A stretch of DNA of 64,000 bases from Caprella mutica (taxonomy: Eukaryota > Arthropoda > Malacostraca > Amphipoda > Caprellidae). Under the pieces are notes generated by a model. That model did no database searches. It was not told the DNA's origin and saw only the letters and a program-made list of their open reading frames with translations. The stretch lies in the NCBI GenBank assembly GCA_947561585.1, contig CANNZV010000322.1, positions 124,001 through 188,000 of the forward strand, written 5' to 3'. Positions 26,876-38,550 of the stretch are shown here, piece by piece (the first letter of the stretch is position 1; the number at the start of each line of letters is the position of its first letter). Position numbers and translations under genes: made by a program.

Positions 26876-27711
26876 TAATCGACTAGTTCCTATAGCAGAA
26901 AATTGCCTTACGATCATCAAATATAAGACATTAGATTATAAAGATATGAATATATGTAATTTTTTTTAATTTACATCCCAAATAAATTTTAATTAAATAT
27001 TTTGTTTATAAATAATTTCAATGGAAAGTTTGAATTTTTCAATTCAATAACAAATGAAATAACTTCAGAAGAGATGTGTCTTTAAATGATAAAAAGTAAT
27101 GTAGAATATATTATTAGTACATTTTTCTCTCCTAAACACCATTCCCTGCAGTTTGTAGTCTTACCCACCCTGTGACCAATTGCAGGAATGTAAAGCGTGA
27201 AAATGACTGAGTTTTTCCCAATTTCTTAGGCAGGCCTCCCTACCGACTTATACCTGCAACAGACAACTGTGAAAAATCACTGTCTGAATTATCACTCTAA
27301 TGTCCTACTTTTATAATAACCAATTTTACGATACTAAATTAATAATGACGTAAAAATTAAATCTCTTCTTTTTTGTTATATTCTTATTGAGAATTATTTT
27401 ATAGCGATGTATATATTAAAATAATACTTGTATTCATTGTGTATTTTTCATAAATCATGTACACATTTTACATCAAAGTTACTCAAATACTATTAAGAAT
27501 TCAAAAATCATTCTCAAAAAAACGTATTTTTAAAAGTGCATCGGCGGTGAAATTAGTATTTGTCTCACCTTTTCAACTCACGCCTCTGCCGACACTAAAA
27601 ATTCCTGAATTCCCGGCTGTTCCTAAAAGGTTCTTTTTGGAACCATTAACATTCCTGAAAATCATATTTCAATCTTAAGATTTTATGCACTTGACCACCC
27701 AAGAGATTGAA
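26876..27711. other. AT-rich non-coding DNA
   Basis: No gene seen. A small cluster of ATTCC words lies at 27595-27660. Confidence 0.55.
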
Positions 27712-28210
27712 GAATTTCTCTATCTTATAGTGATTACAGAATATTTCTGTCTTATATAGTGATTAAAGAATATCTCTGTCCTAAAGAATTTTTCTGTCCT
27801 ATAGTGATTAAAAGAGAGTTATCTCTGTCCTAAAAAATATTTCTATCCTATGGTGATTGAAGAATATCTCTGTTTTATAGAATATCTCTGTTTTATAGAA
27901 TATCTCTGTTTTATAGAATATCTCTGTTTTATAGAATATCTCTGTTTTATAGAATATCTCTGTTTTATAGAATATCTCTGTTTTATAGAATATCTCTGTT
28001 TTATAGAATATCTCTGTTTTATAGAATATCTCTGTTTTATAGAATATCTCTGTTTTATAGAATATCTCTGTTTTATAGAATATATCTGTTTTGTAGAATA
28101 TCTCTGTCCTATAGAATATCTCTTTCCTAAAGAATATTTCTGTCCTATAGTGATTAAAAGAGAGTTATCTCTGTCCTATAGTGATTAAGAGAGTTATCTC
28201 TGTCCTATAG
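27712..28210. repeat. Minisatellite, 18-bp unit with degenerate flanks
   Basis: The core (27861-28145) is about 16 copies of AGAATATCTCTGTTTTAT. Both flanks carry diverged relatives (CTGTCCTATAGTGATTAA) of longer period, as if the homogeneous core expanded inside an older array. Confidence 0.92.
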
Positions 28211-28645
28211 TATCGTGTTTTCTTGAAATCGAAACACTGTCGCGAATTTAGAGTCACTGATCTTCGGTCTACGATCTATACTATATTCGAAGAATGTACT
28301 TCGATAATTGATATGAAGAAAATACACTAATAGTATATTATAAATATGAACCATTTATCGTCTTTTGCCGGACAATCCAGATAAAATTTCTGAATAATCT
28401 CTGCATTTTACAATTAATTAGATCAATAATAAAGGCTCTCTTATTAAAATTCTTAAACTAGGTATCTATTTCAGTGTGTTTCTGTTACATTATACAGGCC
28501 AGTTGCCCAATATTCACTATTAGTGAAATAAATGGCATTAGTGGTAGTTACTAACTACTGGTCAGTGTCTAGTTTTTTGTTCTGGTAGGAGTGGATCTGG
28601 TAGCAGTTGTCAGACTTCCTACAGAACACATGTCCATTAATGTGA

Positions 28646-28684
28646 CAGGTGTGCAGAGGACTCAGGTGTTGTGGAGGGCAGGTG
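28646..28684. promoter_or_regulatory. Cluster of three CAGGTG E-boxes
   Basis: CAGGTG at 28646-28651, 28663-28668 and 28679-28684 in non-repetitive DNA. The first reads GACAGGTGTGC, close to the published Drosophila Snail site. It is 15 kb 3' of the Snail-family gene. Confidence 0.3.
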
Positions 28685-28929
28685 TATATGCTAAGGAGAG
28701 CACCAGTTGAAGTGGCAGACAAACAAATTTCACATCGCATCTCCTAGAGTAAAATAGACACTAGGTGCTTCTTTGTCGCTATTTTGAGCACCTACTGTTA
28801 TGATATTTTCGCTATACGCCACTTAATCAGTACTCTTTGAGGGTACTAATGAAATTTGAGGTAAATTATCGATTTGTAAATGTTTGTTCAGGTGAAAATG
28901 CAATGTTACTGAGGGTTCGAATACATGAT

Positions 28930-29190
28930 TCAATGGTTGCCTGATATAGAGAATATATAACTATACTGTTCAATTTCTTTATTTAAAATAATTTCTACAT
29001 TCTCATTGTCTCTAATCCTATAAAAAGACACACTAGCCAACTGTACCAAATGACCGAATGATTCATCGATATTTTCTGTATTAATACAAGTGTTGACAAA
29101 ATGGTCTCCATCTTTCAAAGTTTTATTACAACTGTCCTGTTTCCGCCCGTAATGAACAAATGTGCGAATGGATTTTACTTCCAAACGCAT
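28930..29190 (-). other. Unassigned short open frame, possible coding relic
   Basis: An 86-residue frame with balanced composition, unlike the repeat frames nearby. The same strand upstream to about 29345 is broken by stops but also looks protein-like. I recognise no family. It could be a fragment of an old mobile element or chance. Confidence 0.15.
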
Positions 29191-29563
29191 CTGTTAATGA
29201 TGTTTCCAATCGAAACAGCAAAGGATCAATACATGCTGCTGAAATAACTACCAAACTCTCTAGTCTAGCTGTTTATTTAGCTGTTGCAACTAATGTTACT
29301 CCATCACCTTTTATAAAGCATTTATTGCAATCATCTAGATAAAGATTTCATTTATTTGTAGGGAAAATATAAAACAATTAATATTGATTTTCTTTTTCAG
29401 ATATAATGGTCAATATTTACATTGAGTTCCTAATATCAGTTTTATATTTCATAGAAGTTACTTAGTATGTCTTTTAATTAAAGGTTCAGCAAAAGTCACC
29501 TTTCTAAATGACACTCAGCGTATTTCCCAAATTAGAATGTTTATCAGTTTCTCAGGGCATCGA

Positions 29564-29918
29564 GTTCGTGAGAAGCTTTTAGCTTTTCAGTTAGAGCTCT
29601 GAGAAGCTTTTATCTTTTCAGTTAGAGGTGTGAGAAGCTTTTATCTTTTCAGTTAGAGCTCTGAGAAGCTTTTATCTTTTCAGTTAGAGTTGTAAGAAGC
29701 TTTTAGCTTTTCAGTTAGAATTGTGAGAAGCTTTTATCTTTTCAGTTAGAGTTGTAAGAAGCTTTTAGCTTTTCAGTTAGAGTTGTGAGAAGCTTTTAGC
29801 TTTTCAGTTAGAGTTGTAAGTAGCTTTTAGCTTTTCAGTTAGAGTTGTAAGTAGCTTTTAGCTTTTCAGTTAGAGTTGTAAGTAGCTTTTAGCTTTTTAG
29901 TTATAATTCTTAGAAGCT
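29564..29918. repeat. Minisatellite, 31-bp unit, about 11 copies
   Basis: The unit holds AGAAGCTTTTATCTTTTCAG plus TTAGAGTTGTG. Variants TAGCTT/TATCTT and GAGAAG/AAGTAG are grouped, the latter at the 3' end. TTTTATCTTTTCAG resembles a 3' splice site. Confidence 0.93.
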
Positions 29919-32174
29919 AAGTAACACCGGAACAACATATAAATTATTTTTCCTGAGATTTGACTTCAAATGTCTCATTGCCTTCTTATTTTATTTTCCT
30001 ATCAATTATTCCAAATTCTTCTTCTAATTACTAAACAACTGGATAAACATTGTACAGCAGGGAAATAATACAATTTGACTTGATATTAAAGTATAGCACT
30101 TACTTAAATTACATCTTTGTGTTAAGATATGTTCCCTCTCCGTTACATCTTATGTGTGACAACCGGTTGGTTTACCCTCATTCCGGTAGGGAAATGCACA
30201 AGTAGAATGTCAGACTTAGTCCCTAACTCTGTGGGAATTGTGGCACAGACTCTCCCACAACAAGTGTGAGAGAACTTCTGAACTCCTCTTAGACCCAATG
30301 ATATTTATTTGAGAGCAGTGAGTGAATAACTAGTATTTGAGTATGTACCGACAGGTATGGCATTTTAAACACTTTTCTGATGTACCTATGTAATAATGAA
30401 TTAATGTATAGACACCCCTACACTGACAATTATTGGTAACTAATTGTGAACTATTTTCAAAATTCATCAAATTTCAAACATTAAACTGATTTGTTTAACC
30501 ATAAGATACATTATACACCATTCAGAACACATAATACGTATGTCATTATGTATTAATCTCAATATATGAAAGTTTTTACAGAGTTAAAAGATATTTTTTG
30601 CTTATTTATATATTTATTATTCTTATATTACAGTTACATCTAAAACTAAAAGAATTATTTCACAAATGATGGCTGTATTGAAATATATATATATATATAT
30701 ATATTCTAATATATTTTTATCATAAGATTTAATTATAACCAAATTATCTTAGGTTATTTAATTTCTATTTAACGTTTTGCACATTATTATTTAGTAGTTA
30801 TTTAGTTGTTTTAGATATATTAACATAATAACATGTCAGGCGAATTAGTTTGCTATAATTACTATGAATATGTAGGTAGTCAAACTAAATAAATAAAAAC
30901 ATTTACGGTATTTGTTATGATATCACACTATACTCTTTTCATGCTGCTTGCTACAGACACATATTTTGTGTGTTAATGTGGCCGTGACTTGGCAATCTCT
31001 TCTCTTATCTTCTTGGTCCTTACCGGCAGTGTAGTCATCAGCAGTCACAAGACAATTGAACACCATTTGGTAACCGAGGCTTTTTTACCGCAATTTCGCC
31101 TGCCTCCCAACTGCTGTCCTCCGTAACAAGTGCCTGAGAGTCCGCTGCCGCTCTCCGTAGCAATAGCGCAGGTAGCGGCATTAGCGCGGTCACTCTACAT
31201 GCCGTAGTTTAGTGGGTAGGAATAGGCTGTGGATGTGATCGCATGTAGGTACACATTAGCGCATCTGTGGCCACAAAAACACCTCTGGACACTCAAGAAG
31301 TCCAGATTCCATCGCTCTAAAGAATGAGGAAATTGGACGCTGGTTATGCTCTAAGGTATTTAATATGGTGGAGTTACAAGCAGAGCTGTGACTGAGTGCC
31401 TCAAGGCAGCAAATGCTCAGCAGCTTGGTAATACATAACAGACGCTACCTAGCTAGTTATGCAATCCATTACACTCTCTGCATTAATGGAATGAATAAAT
31501 GTGGAGTATTTAATGGTTTAGGTGAACACTTACAACATTTCAACTAATTCGAAATATTCATATTATTTTAATTGTTTCATAATTATATTTGTGTTTTGCT
31601 AGAATTACTAAATAGTAACATTAAAAACAACATCAATGAATATGACACCATTTTATTAGGATAAGAGTGATACTTCTCTTTTCTACTCTTTAGTGATGCT
31701 ATGCTCTTTACTTCTCTGATTCCTCTTTCAATGTAACAACCACACCATCTAGTGAAATGAAGACTTCAAATGGTAAGAGCAGACGTTACTCTGAGTCTCT
31801 AACACCAATCAGTAGAGTTTTCTTCAAAGTTTTCACAGATTATTTCTTAAGTAATATCTTCAGTGGAAATATTTCTCCCTTTATGTTATCTAATATTCTA
31901 TATGTAGAGCACACAATATTTTAAATTGTAATTATATGGATCTTAGGCGTTACCTTTATTTTGTAGAACTTTTTTATAGTAGTATATTGATTTTAAATGG
32001 TTTAACATCCTATATATTTCATTAGTTGTATATGATGAATATTACGAAAAAAGGAAAAATATCATCAGGAAATGTTTGTACATACATATTATTCGGAAAA
32101 TATTAAATAATATAAGAATAGATATAAACTAAAAACAATCTTGAATCTACCATAGTTAGCGTACATAGTTTGAG
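29919..32174. other. Non-coding DNA with a GC-rich island at 31.0-31.45 kb
   Basis: No gene seen. The island contains CAGGTAG at 31169-31175 and several GCGC and GCGG words. It is a candidate regulatory element on composition alone. Confidence 0.45.
30683..30704. repeat. (TA)n microsatellite
   Basis: An uninterrupted TA run of about 11 repeats. Confidence 0.9.
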
Positions 32175-32210
32175 TAGTTACTATAGTATAGTTCAGTACT
32201 ATAGTAACTA
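32175..32210. other. Perfect 14-bp-arm hairpin
   Basis: TAGTTACTATAGTA (32175-32188) pairs perfectly with TACTATAGTAACTA (32197-32210) around an 8-base loop. It lies about 20 bp before the 16-bp array. Confidence 0.85.
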
Positions 32211-32231
32211 TAGTAATGTACAATGAATATT

Positions 32232-32777
32232 GACTAATACACTACCAGACTACTACACTACCAGACTAATACACTACCAGACTAATACACTACCAGACTA
32301 ATACACTACCAGACTAATACACTACCAGACTAATACACTACCAGACTAATACACTACCAGACTAATACACTACCAGACTAATACACTACTAGACTAATAC
32401 ACTACCAGACTAATACACTACCAGACTAATACACTACCAGACTAATACACTACCAGACTAATACACTACCAGACTAATACACTACCAGACTAATACACTA
32501 CCAGACTAATACACTACCAGACTAATACACTACCAGACTAATACACTACCAGACTAATACACTACCAGACTAATACACTACAGACTAATACACTATCATA
32601 CTAATACACTACCAAACTAATACACTACCAGACTAATACACTACCAGACTAATACACTATCAGACTAATACACTACCAGACTAATACACTACCAGACTAA
32701 TACACTACCAGACTAATACACTATCAGACTAATACACTACCAGACTAATACACTACCAGACTAATACACTATCATAC
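32232..32777. repeat. Minisatellite, 16-bp unit, about 34 copies
   Basis: The unit ACTAATACACTACCAG is highly homogeneous. A few 3' copies have ATCAG or ATCAT. Confidence 0.95.
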
Positions 32778-32885
32778 TATATAGTAAATACTAAACATGT
32801 ACTAGACAATCATAATATTTTGGTTCACTTTTTTATGCACTTCTCTATACTGTATAGGTATGGCGTCTGCAGTACACGAGTGCAA

Positions 32886-33855
32886 GTGCACCCATCAGGT
32901 GTCTAGTGCACTCATCAGGTGTCTAGTGCACCCATCAGGTGTCTAGTGCACTCATCAGGTGTCTAGTGCACTCATCAGGTGTCTAGTGCACTCATCAGGT
33001 GTCTGGTGCATTTACCAGGTGTCTAGTGGTGTCTAGTGCACTCATCAGGTGTCTAGTGCACCCTTCAGGTGTCTAGTGCACTCATCAGGTGTCTAATGCA
33101 CCCATCAGGTGTCTGGTGCAGTCATCAGGTGTCTAGTGCACTCATCAGGTATCTAGTGCACCCATCAGGTGTCTGGTGCATCCATCAGGTGTCTGGTGCA
33201 TCCATCATGTGTCTAGTGCACTCATCAGGTGTGAAGTGCACTCATCAGGTGTCTGGTGCAGTAATCAGGTGTCTAGTGCACTCATCAGGTATCTAGTGCA
33301 CCCATCAGGTGTCTGGTGCACCCATCAGGTGTCTGGTGCACCCATCAGATATCTAGTGCACTCATCAGGTGTCTGGTGCACCCATCATGTGTCTAGTGCA
33401 CTCATCAGGTGTGAAGTGCACTCATCAGGTGTCTGGTGCAGTCATCAGGTGTCTAGTGCACTCATCAGGTATCTAGTGCACCCATCAGGTATCTAGTGCA
33501 CTCATCAGGTGTCTAGTGCACCCATCAGGTGTCTAGTGCACTCATCAGGTGTCTGGTGCACTTATCATGTGTCTAGTGCACTCATCAGGTGTGAAGTGCA
33601 CTCATCAGGTGTCTGGTGCAGTCATCAGGTGTCTAGTGCACTCATCAGGTATCTAGTGCACCCATCAGGTATCTAGTGCAGTCATCAGGTATCTAGTGCA
33701 CTCATCAGGTGTCTAGTGCACCCATCAGGTATCTAGTGCACTCATCAGGTGTCTAGTGCACCCATCAGGTGTCTAGTGCACTCATCAGGTGTCTAGTGCA
33801 CTCATCAGGTGTCTAGTGCACTCATCAGGTGTCTAGTGCACTCATCAGGTGTCTA
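32886..33855. repeat. Minisatellite, 20-bp unit, about 48 copies, 36 perfect CAGGTG E-boxes
   Basis: The unit is CATCAGGTGTCTAGTGCACT. I counted 36 perfect CAGGTG and several CAGGTA variants. A nine-unit (180-bp) block marked by ATCATGTGTC, GTGAAGTGCA and GGTGCAGT recurs three times (33201, 33381, 33561). CAGGTG is the site class bound by Snail-family proteins, and such a gene lies about 10 kb away. Confidence 0.95.
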
Positions 33856-33970
33856 GTACTGGTAGGTATGCAGGTGCTGGTGCATTGTGTTTTTTTCGCA
33901 ATGCATCTCTATGAGACAATATTAACATTATCATCTTCAGAAAAATGAGCAAAATTAACAATAGGAAAAA

Positions 33971-34578
33971 CATACCTCTTCACAGCTCCTCTTTACACCT
34001 CTCATACCTCCTCACAGCTCCTCATTACACCTCTCATACCTCCTCACAGCTCCTCTTTACACCTCTCATACCTCCTCACAGCTCCTCTTTACACCTCTCA
34101 TACCTCCTCACAGCTCCTCTTTACACCTCTCATACCTCCTCACAGCTCCTCAGTACACCTCTCATACCTCCTCACAGCTCCTCTTTACACCTCTCATACC
34201 TCCTCACAGCTCCTCTTTACACCTCTCATACCTCCTCACAGCTCCTCTTTACACCTCTCATACCTCCTCACAGCTCCTCTTTACACCTCTCATACCTCCT
34301 CACAGCTCCTCTTTACACCTCTCATACCTCCTCACAGCTCCTCTTTACACCTCTCATACCTCCTCACAGCTCCTCTTTACACCTCTCATACCTCCTCACA
34401 GCTCCTCTTTACACCTCTCATACCTCCTCACAGCTCCTCTTTACACCTCTCATACCTCCTCACAGCTCCTCAGTACACCTCTCATAACTCCTCACAGCTC
34501 CTCATTACACCTCTCATACCTCCTCACAGCTCCTCATTACACCTCTCATACCTCCTCACAGCTCCTCTTTACACCTCT
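33971..34578. repeat. Minisatellite, 32-bp unit, 19 copies
   Basis: The pyrimidine-rich plus strand is built on CTCCTCACAGCTCCTCTTTA plus CACCTCTCATAC. Variants CTCATTACAC and CTCAGTACAC lie at the ends while the centre is uniform. Confidence 0.95.
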
Positions 34579-34630
34579 AAGTACTAATTATATAATAATA
34601 TTCCATTAACTACCATCATCTCATATGAGA

Positions 34631-34769
34631 TCACTCAAAAATTACAAATTTCCTAATTTTCAGTCAAAATTTATACATATTTTCTATGCCTATTATGTTC
34701 AATAATTAACATAGATTAGATATGGGTAGATTTTGACAGATAATTAGGAAATTTGTAATTTTTGAGTGA
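34631..34769. mobile_element. Short inverted-repeat element, 139 bp
   Basis: Arms of 28 bp pair perfectly: 34631-34658 (starts TCACTCAAAAATTACAAATT) with 34742-34769 (ends TAATTTTTGAGTGA). Imperfect pairing continues about 20 bp inward. The form is MITE-like; no target duplication is clear. It lies exactly between two minisatellites. Confidence 0.7.
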
Positions 34770-34827
34770 GTTAATTCTATCTTGATAATTTGACGCGAAG
34801 TAGATATTGCTTTCTCAACCTTTTCTC

Positions 34828-35482
34828 ATAGTACTGTAATAGGCAGATAGTACTGTAATGGACAGATAGTACTGTAATGGACAGATAGTACTGTAATGGA
34901 CAGATAGTACTGTAATGGACAGATAGTACTGTAATGGACAGATAGTACTGTAATGGACAGATAGTACTGTAATGGACAGATAGTACTGTAATGGACAGAT
35001 AGTACTGTAATGGACAGATAGTATTGTAATGGACAGATAGTACTGTATCGGACAGATAGTACTGTAATAGACAGATAGTACTGTAATGGACAGATAGTAC
35101 TGTATTGGACAGATAGTACTGTATTGGACAGATAGTACTGTATTGGACAGATAGTACTGTATTGGACAGATAGTACTGTATTGGACAGATAGTACTGTAT
35201 TGGACAGATAGTACTGTATTGTACAGATAGTACTGTATTGTACAGATAGTACTGTATTGGACAGATAGTACTGTATTGGACAGATAGTACTGTATTGTAC
35301 AGATAGTACTGTATTGTACAGATAGTACTGTATTGGACAGATAGTACTGTATTGTACAGATAGTACTGTATTGGACAGATAGTACTGTATTGAACAGATA
35401 GTACTGTATTGAACAGATAGTACTGTATTGGACAGATAGTACTGTATTGGACAGATAGTACTGTATCGGACAGATAGTACTG
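34828..35482. repeat. Minisatellite, 19-bp unit, about 34 copies
   Basis: The unit is GGACAGATAGTACTGTAAT in the 5' third and GGACAGATAGTACTGTATT or GTACAG in the rest, so two subfamilies meet at about 35040-35100. The centre AGTACT is palindromic. Confidence 0.95.
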
Positions 35483-36527
35483 TTTTTTCAAATTCTTCAA
35501 AAATACGAAATATATTTGCTATATTTTCGTATTATTTTCATGTGCGTTGTATTCCTATGTTGTCTGCTAGGCGGTAACTAGGTAGGCTAACTAGGTATTG
35601 CTCAAGGTTAGTCTCAGAATGTAGGTGAAATGACTAGGTGACTAGCAGGTGCAATGCCTAGTTAAGCAGTCACCTGCCGTCTGCTGTACATAGACACACA
35701 TAGTACATATGTGACGTCAGTTCTTACTAACTAACACTAAAATGTACTAGGAATGTATTTACCCATTGCTAGTCACTAGTTATTGCTATTACAAAAAAGT
35801 GATGGAAATATTATATTTTCAACGCAAGTTATGTGTGTCAAACTGTGATATAGAAATGGGCCGTTATGACACATTTATGTGAATCATTACGACGAATTAT
35901 TTGTCTCGCAAGAAGGTATAACACGTTAAAATGTATGTCAAAGTGACACACATTGGTGTGTCACTTTAGAGGTAAGCTCATATTCAAAATAATTTTGGTG
36001 CCATGTGACACACTTTACTATGTGTGTTACAATCGAATATTTCTCCAAAATTGTGTCACTAAACTGCACCTTAACTGCAAAGTGTTTCATCTTAACTTAC
36101 GTCAGTGTTTGTTAATTAACTATTCATTGATATGTACTTATATTCACTAACACTACTCTCAACTTTCTAACATTAGCATCAAAATATCTGGTATTCCTAT
36201 TCTATTCATTCTTATTCAGTAGCTAATTTGAACCGTTTCTAATTATTAATTTATTTTGATTATTTCGTAGAGTGGCTCAAATCAATATAATTAAAGTCAA
36301 TAATTGTAGAACTTTTTGTTCATTATTTTATTCATTATTATTTTATTCCGATGTACATGTTATATACCTTTTTAAACATATCTTCAGCATTATTTGCTTG
36401 TGATTCATCTTATTTGTTTCCAGAGAAATACAAAGACTGACGAAATAGAGACACTAAAGAGCATTGAAAATAATAATCAATTCCCTTAGTGAAAACTTCT
36501 TCAAATAAATTGTAATTATTTCATGTG
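35483..36527. other. Non-coding DNA
   Basis: No gene seen. GC-richer stretch at 35560-35700 with CAGGTG and CACCTG E-boxes, then AT-rich DNA. Confidence 0.55.
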
Positions 36528-36695
36528 AGAGTATGTTACAAATTATCGGTCGGTTTCACAAATTCACATCTTCGGTCATATGAGAAAAAAACATTAAAAT
36601 ATTAATTATTTAATTTTAATTTTAATTATTAACATGTCTTTGTTTTCCTATTGGACCGAAGATGTAAAAGCGACCGATAATTCATAACATACCCT
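36528..36695. mobile_element. MITE-like family, copy A
   Basis: The left end AGAGTATGTTACAAATTATC runs into CGGTCGG and ATCTTCGGTC. It mirrors the right end, GACCGAAGATG...CGACCGATAATT and TAACATACCCT. The terminal repeat is about 50 bp and the centre is AT-only. Related copies are at 36.87, 46.95 and 63.17 kb. Confidence 0.65.
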
Positions 36696-36870
36696 ATTTA
36701 ATATTGGTATGTTTTTGATAGTGTTGCTAGACTGTAGACGGTACGCCAGCCTTCTGTTACTGTAACTCTATCCCTGGGGAGGCGTAGAACAAAGCTAATC
36801 CTCTCTACACCTTCTCTTGCAATAACTACTGAATAGAGTACACTTTATATATTATGAACTGCATTAATTA

Positions 36871-37014
36871 CCAGTGACTGTATCCATAGCTAAGTTATAA
36901 GATATAGAACTCTTCCATATTTTCGATCATGAAAAATAATAATGAAAGATTAATTAATTATTTTTCTTACCTGATCGAAAATGTGTCTCCATTCAATAAC
37001 TGAGTAGTCACCCC
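36871..37014. mobile_element. MITE-like family, copy B
   Basis: The inner arms CATATTTTCGATCATGAAAA and the mirror of ACCTGATCGAAAATGTG are clear. The right end finishes GAGTAGTCACCCC. The same inner word TTTTCGATC is present in copy C. Confidence 0.6.
36960..37014. other. Right arm of MITE copy B, best-preserved end
   Basis: Reads as the reverse complement of GGGGTGACTACTCAGTTATT then GAATGGAGACACATTTTCGA. It aligns with the left arm of copy C (GGGGTAAGTAACGAGTTATC, GAACGGTTCCACATTTTCGA) along its whole length, which establishes the family. Confidence 0.6.
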
Positions 37015-37200
37015 ATTACCACCCAATGACTTACATTGGCACTAGTTCTGTTAATTGCTCAGTACTTAAGAACTGAATGCAAACCAGTTCTAGGACCGCT
37101 ACTATTGCCGCTACTGCCTTGTCCTCGAACACAGGCCCTGGGGGTAAACACGACTGACGCCCCTGGGGAGGCAGTGGCACTGGCAGGTGATGTGCGACCA

Positions 37201-37660
37201 ACCAGGCAACTGTCAGGCCTACACACACCAGGCAACTGTCAGGCCTACACACACCAGGCAACTGTCAGGCCTACACACACCAGGCAACTGTTAGGCCTAC
37301 ACCCACCAAACAACTGTCAGGCCTAGACCCACCAGCCAACTGTCAGGCCTACACACACCAGACAACTGTTAGGCCTACACCCACCAGACAACTGTCAGGC
37401 CTACACCCACCAGACAACTGTCAGGCCTACACCCACCAGACAACTGCCAGATCTACTCCCACCAGACAACTGTCAGGCCTACACCCACCAGACAACTGTC
37501 AGGCCTACACCCACCAGCCAACTGTCAGACCTACACCCATCAGGTTAGTATCAGGCCTACACCCACCAGACAACTGTCAGACCTACACCCACCAGGTAAG
37601 TATCAGGCCTACACCCACCAGGCAACTGTCAGACCTACACCCACCAGACAACTGTCAGGC
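37201..37660. repeat. Minisatellite, 26-bp unit, about 18 copies
   Basis: The unit is CAACTGTCAGGCCTACACCC plus ACCAGA. It is GC-richer than its surroundings. Two variant units replace ACAACTGTC with TTAGTATC or TAAGTATC, creating a perfect 5' splice-site string CAGGTAAGT at 37593-37601. Confidence 0.92.
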
Positions 37661-38233
37661 ATGTGATTAAAATAACTATTTAAATAATATTATTTTCTAT
37701 TTTGGGTTCAAAAGTTGTTTTAAAATTAAAGTCAAAGTTAATTTAAATGTTCCCATTTCAAGATATTATTTGTTCATTTTCCCATACTATCTTTACTTCA
37801 TCTATACAGTATAATGAGGCGCCAGTTACGGTTACAGTTTCTTATCTTTTAACAATTGAGTCTTTATAGTTAGACTATACATTAGCTTTTACTAACTACC
37901 AATTGAACTCACAGGAGAAAGTGTGAAATATAATAAAATATCTTGGCTGATGTACATCTAATACTAAAGCGATGTGACATCTAAATTAATTTCTGCTTTT
38001 TTTTGATGGTCATGAAAATATTTACCTAAAATCTTGTCAAATTTTAGAATATATGTCCTCAAAATTCGTGATTTTCTTAGATTATAAAAACAAATTTTTC
38101 TTACAATCCCCCATTGATGTAAAAATTTAAATCGAAATAAATAAATATGCCATCACTCTAATATTAGATGTATATTGAGGGGCTAATTCCATATTTATAT
38201 TATATTATCTACTTTAGAGGGAGTAAAGTATTT

Positions 38234-38317
38234 TAGTACTCTTTATGGTACTCTTTAGTACACTTTAGTACACTTTATGGTACTCTTTAGTACTCTTTAG
38301 TACTCTTTATAGTACTC
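38234..38317. repeat. Short tandem repeat, about 11-bp unit, 8 copies
   Basis: Copies of TAGTACTCTTT with ACACTTT and ATGGTAC variants. Confidence 0.8.
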
Positions 38318-38550
38318 ATATCTCACTGTTTCACGAAGTAGCTTTTGCTGATTTCTGAGATTCCAGTCTGTTTGCTTCTCAGAGTTCTTTGTATTCTTTT
38401 TACATCAGTGATTAGTAAGTAGCCATAAAAACCACAAGAGAAAATAGTCCTCTATTTTGTGTCATTTTATGTCATCTATTTATGTCATTATTAATCGAAT
38501 AAATATACTCTATAGTAGATGAAGTAATAACTGAGTGTTAATTAGGTATA

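Noticed and set aside
28905..28945. GGTTCGAAT, as in a tRNA T-loop
   Set aside because: Flanking bases do not form a T-stem or acceptor stem.
33945..35500. Frames of 180 and 224 codons
   Set aside because: Translations of the 32-bp and 19-bp arrays.
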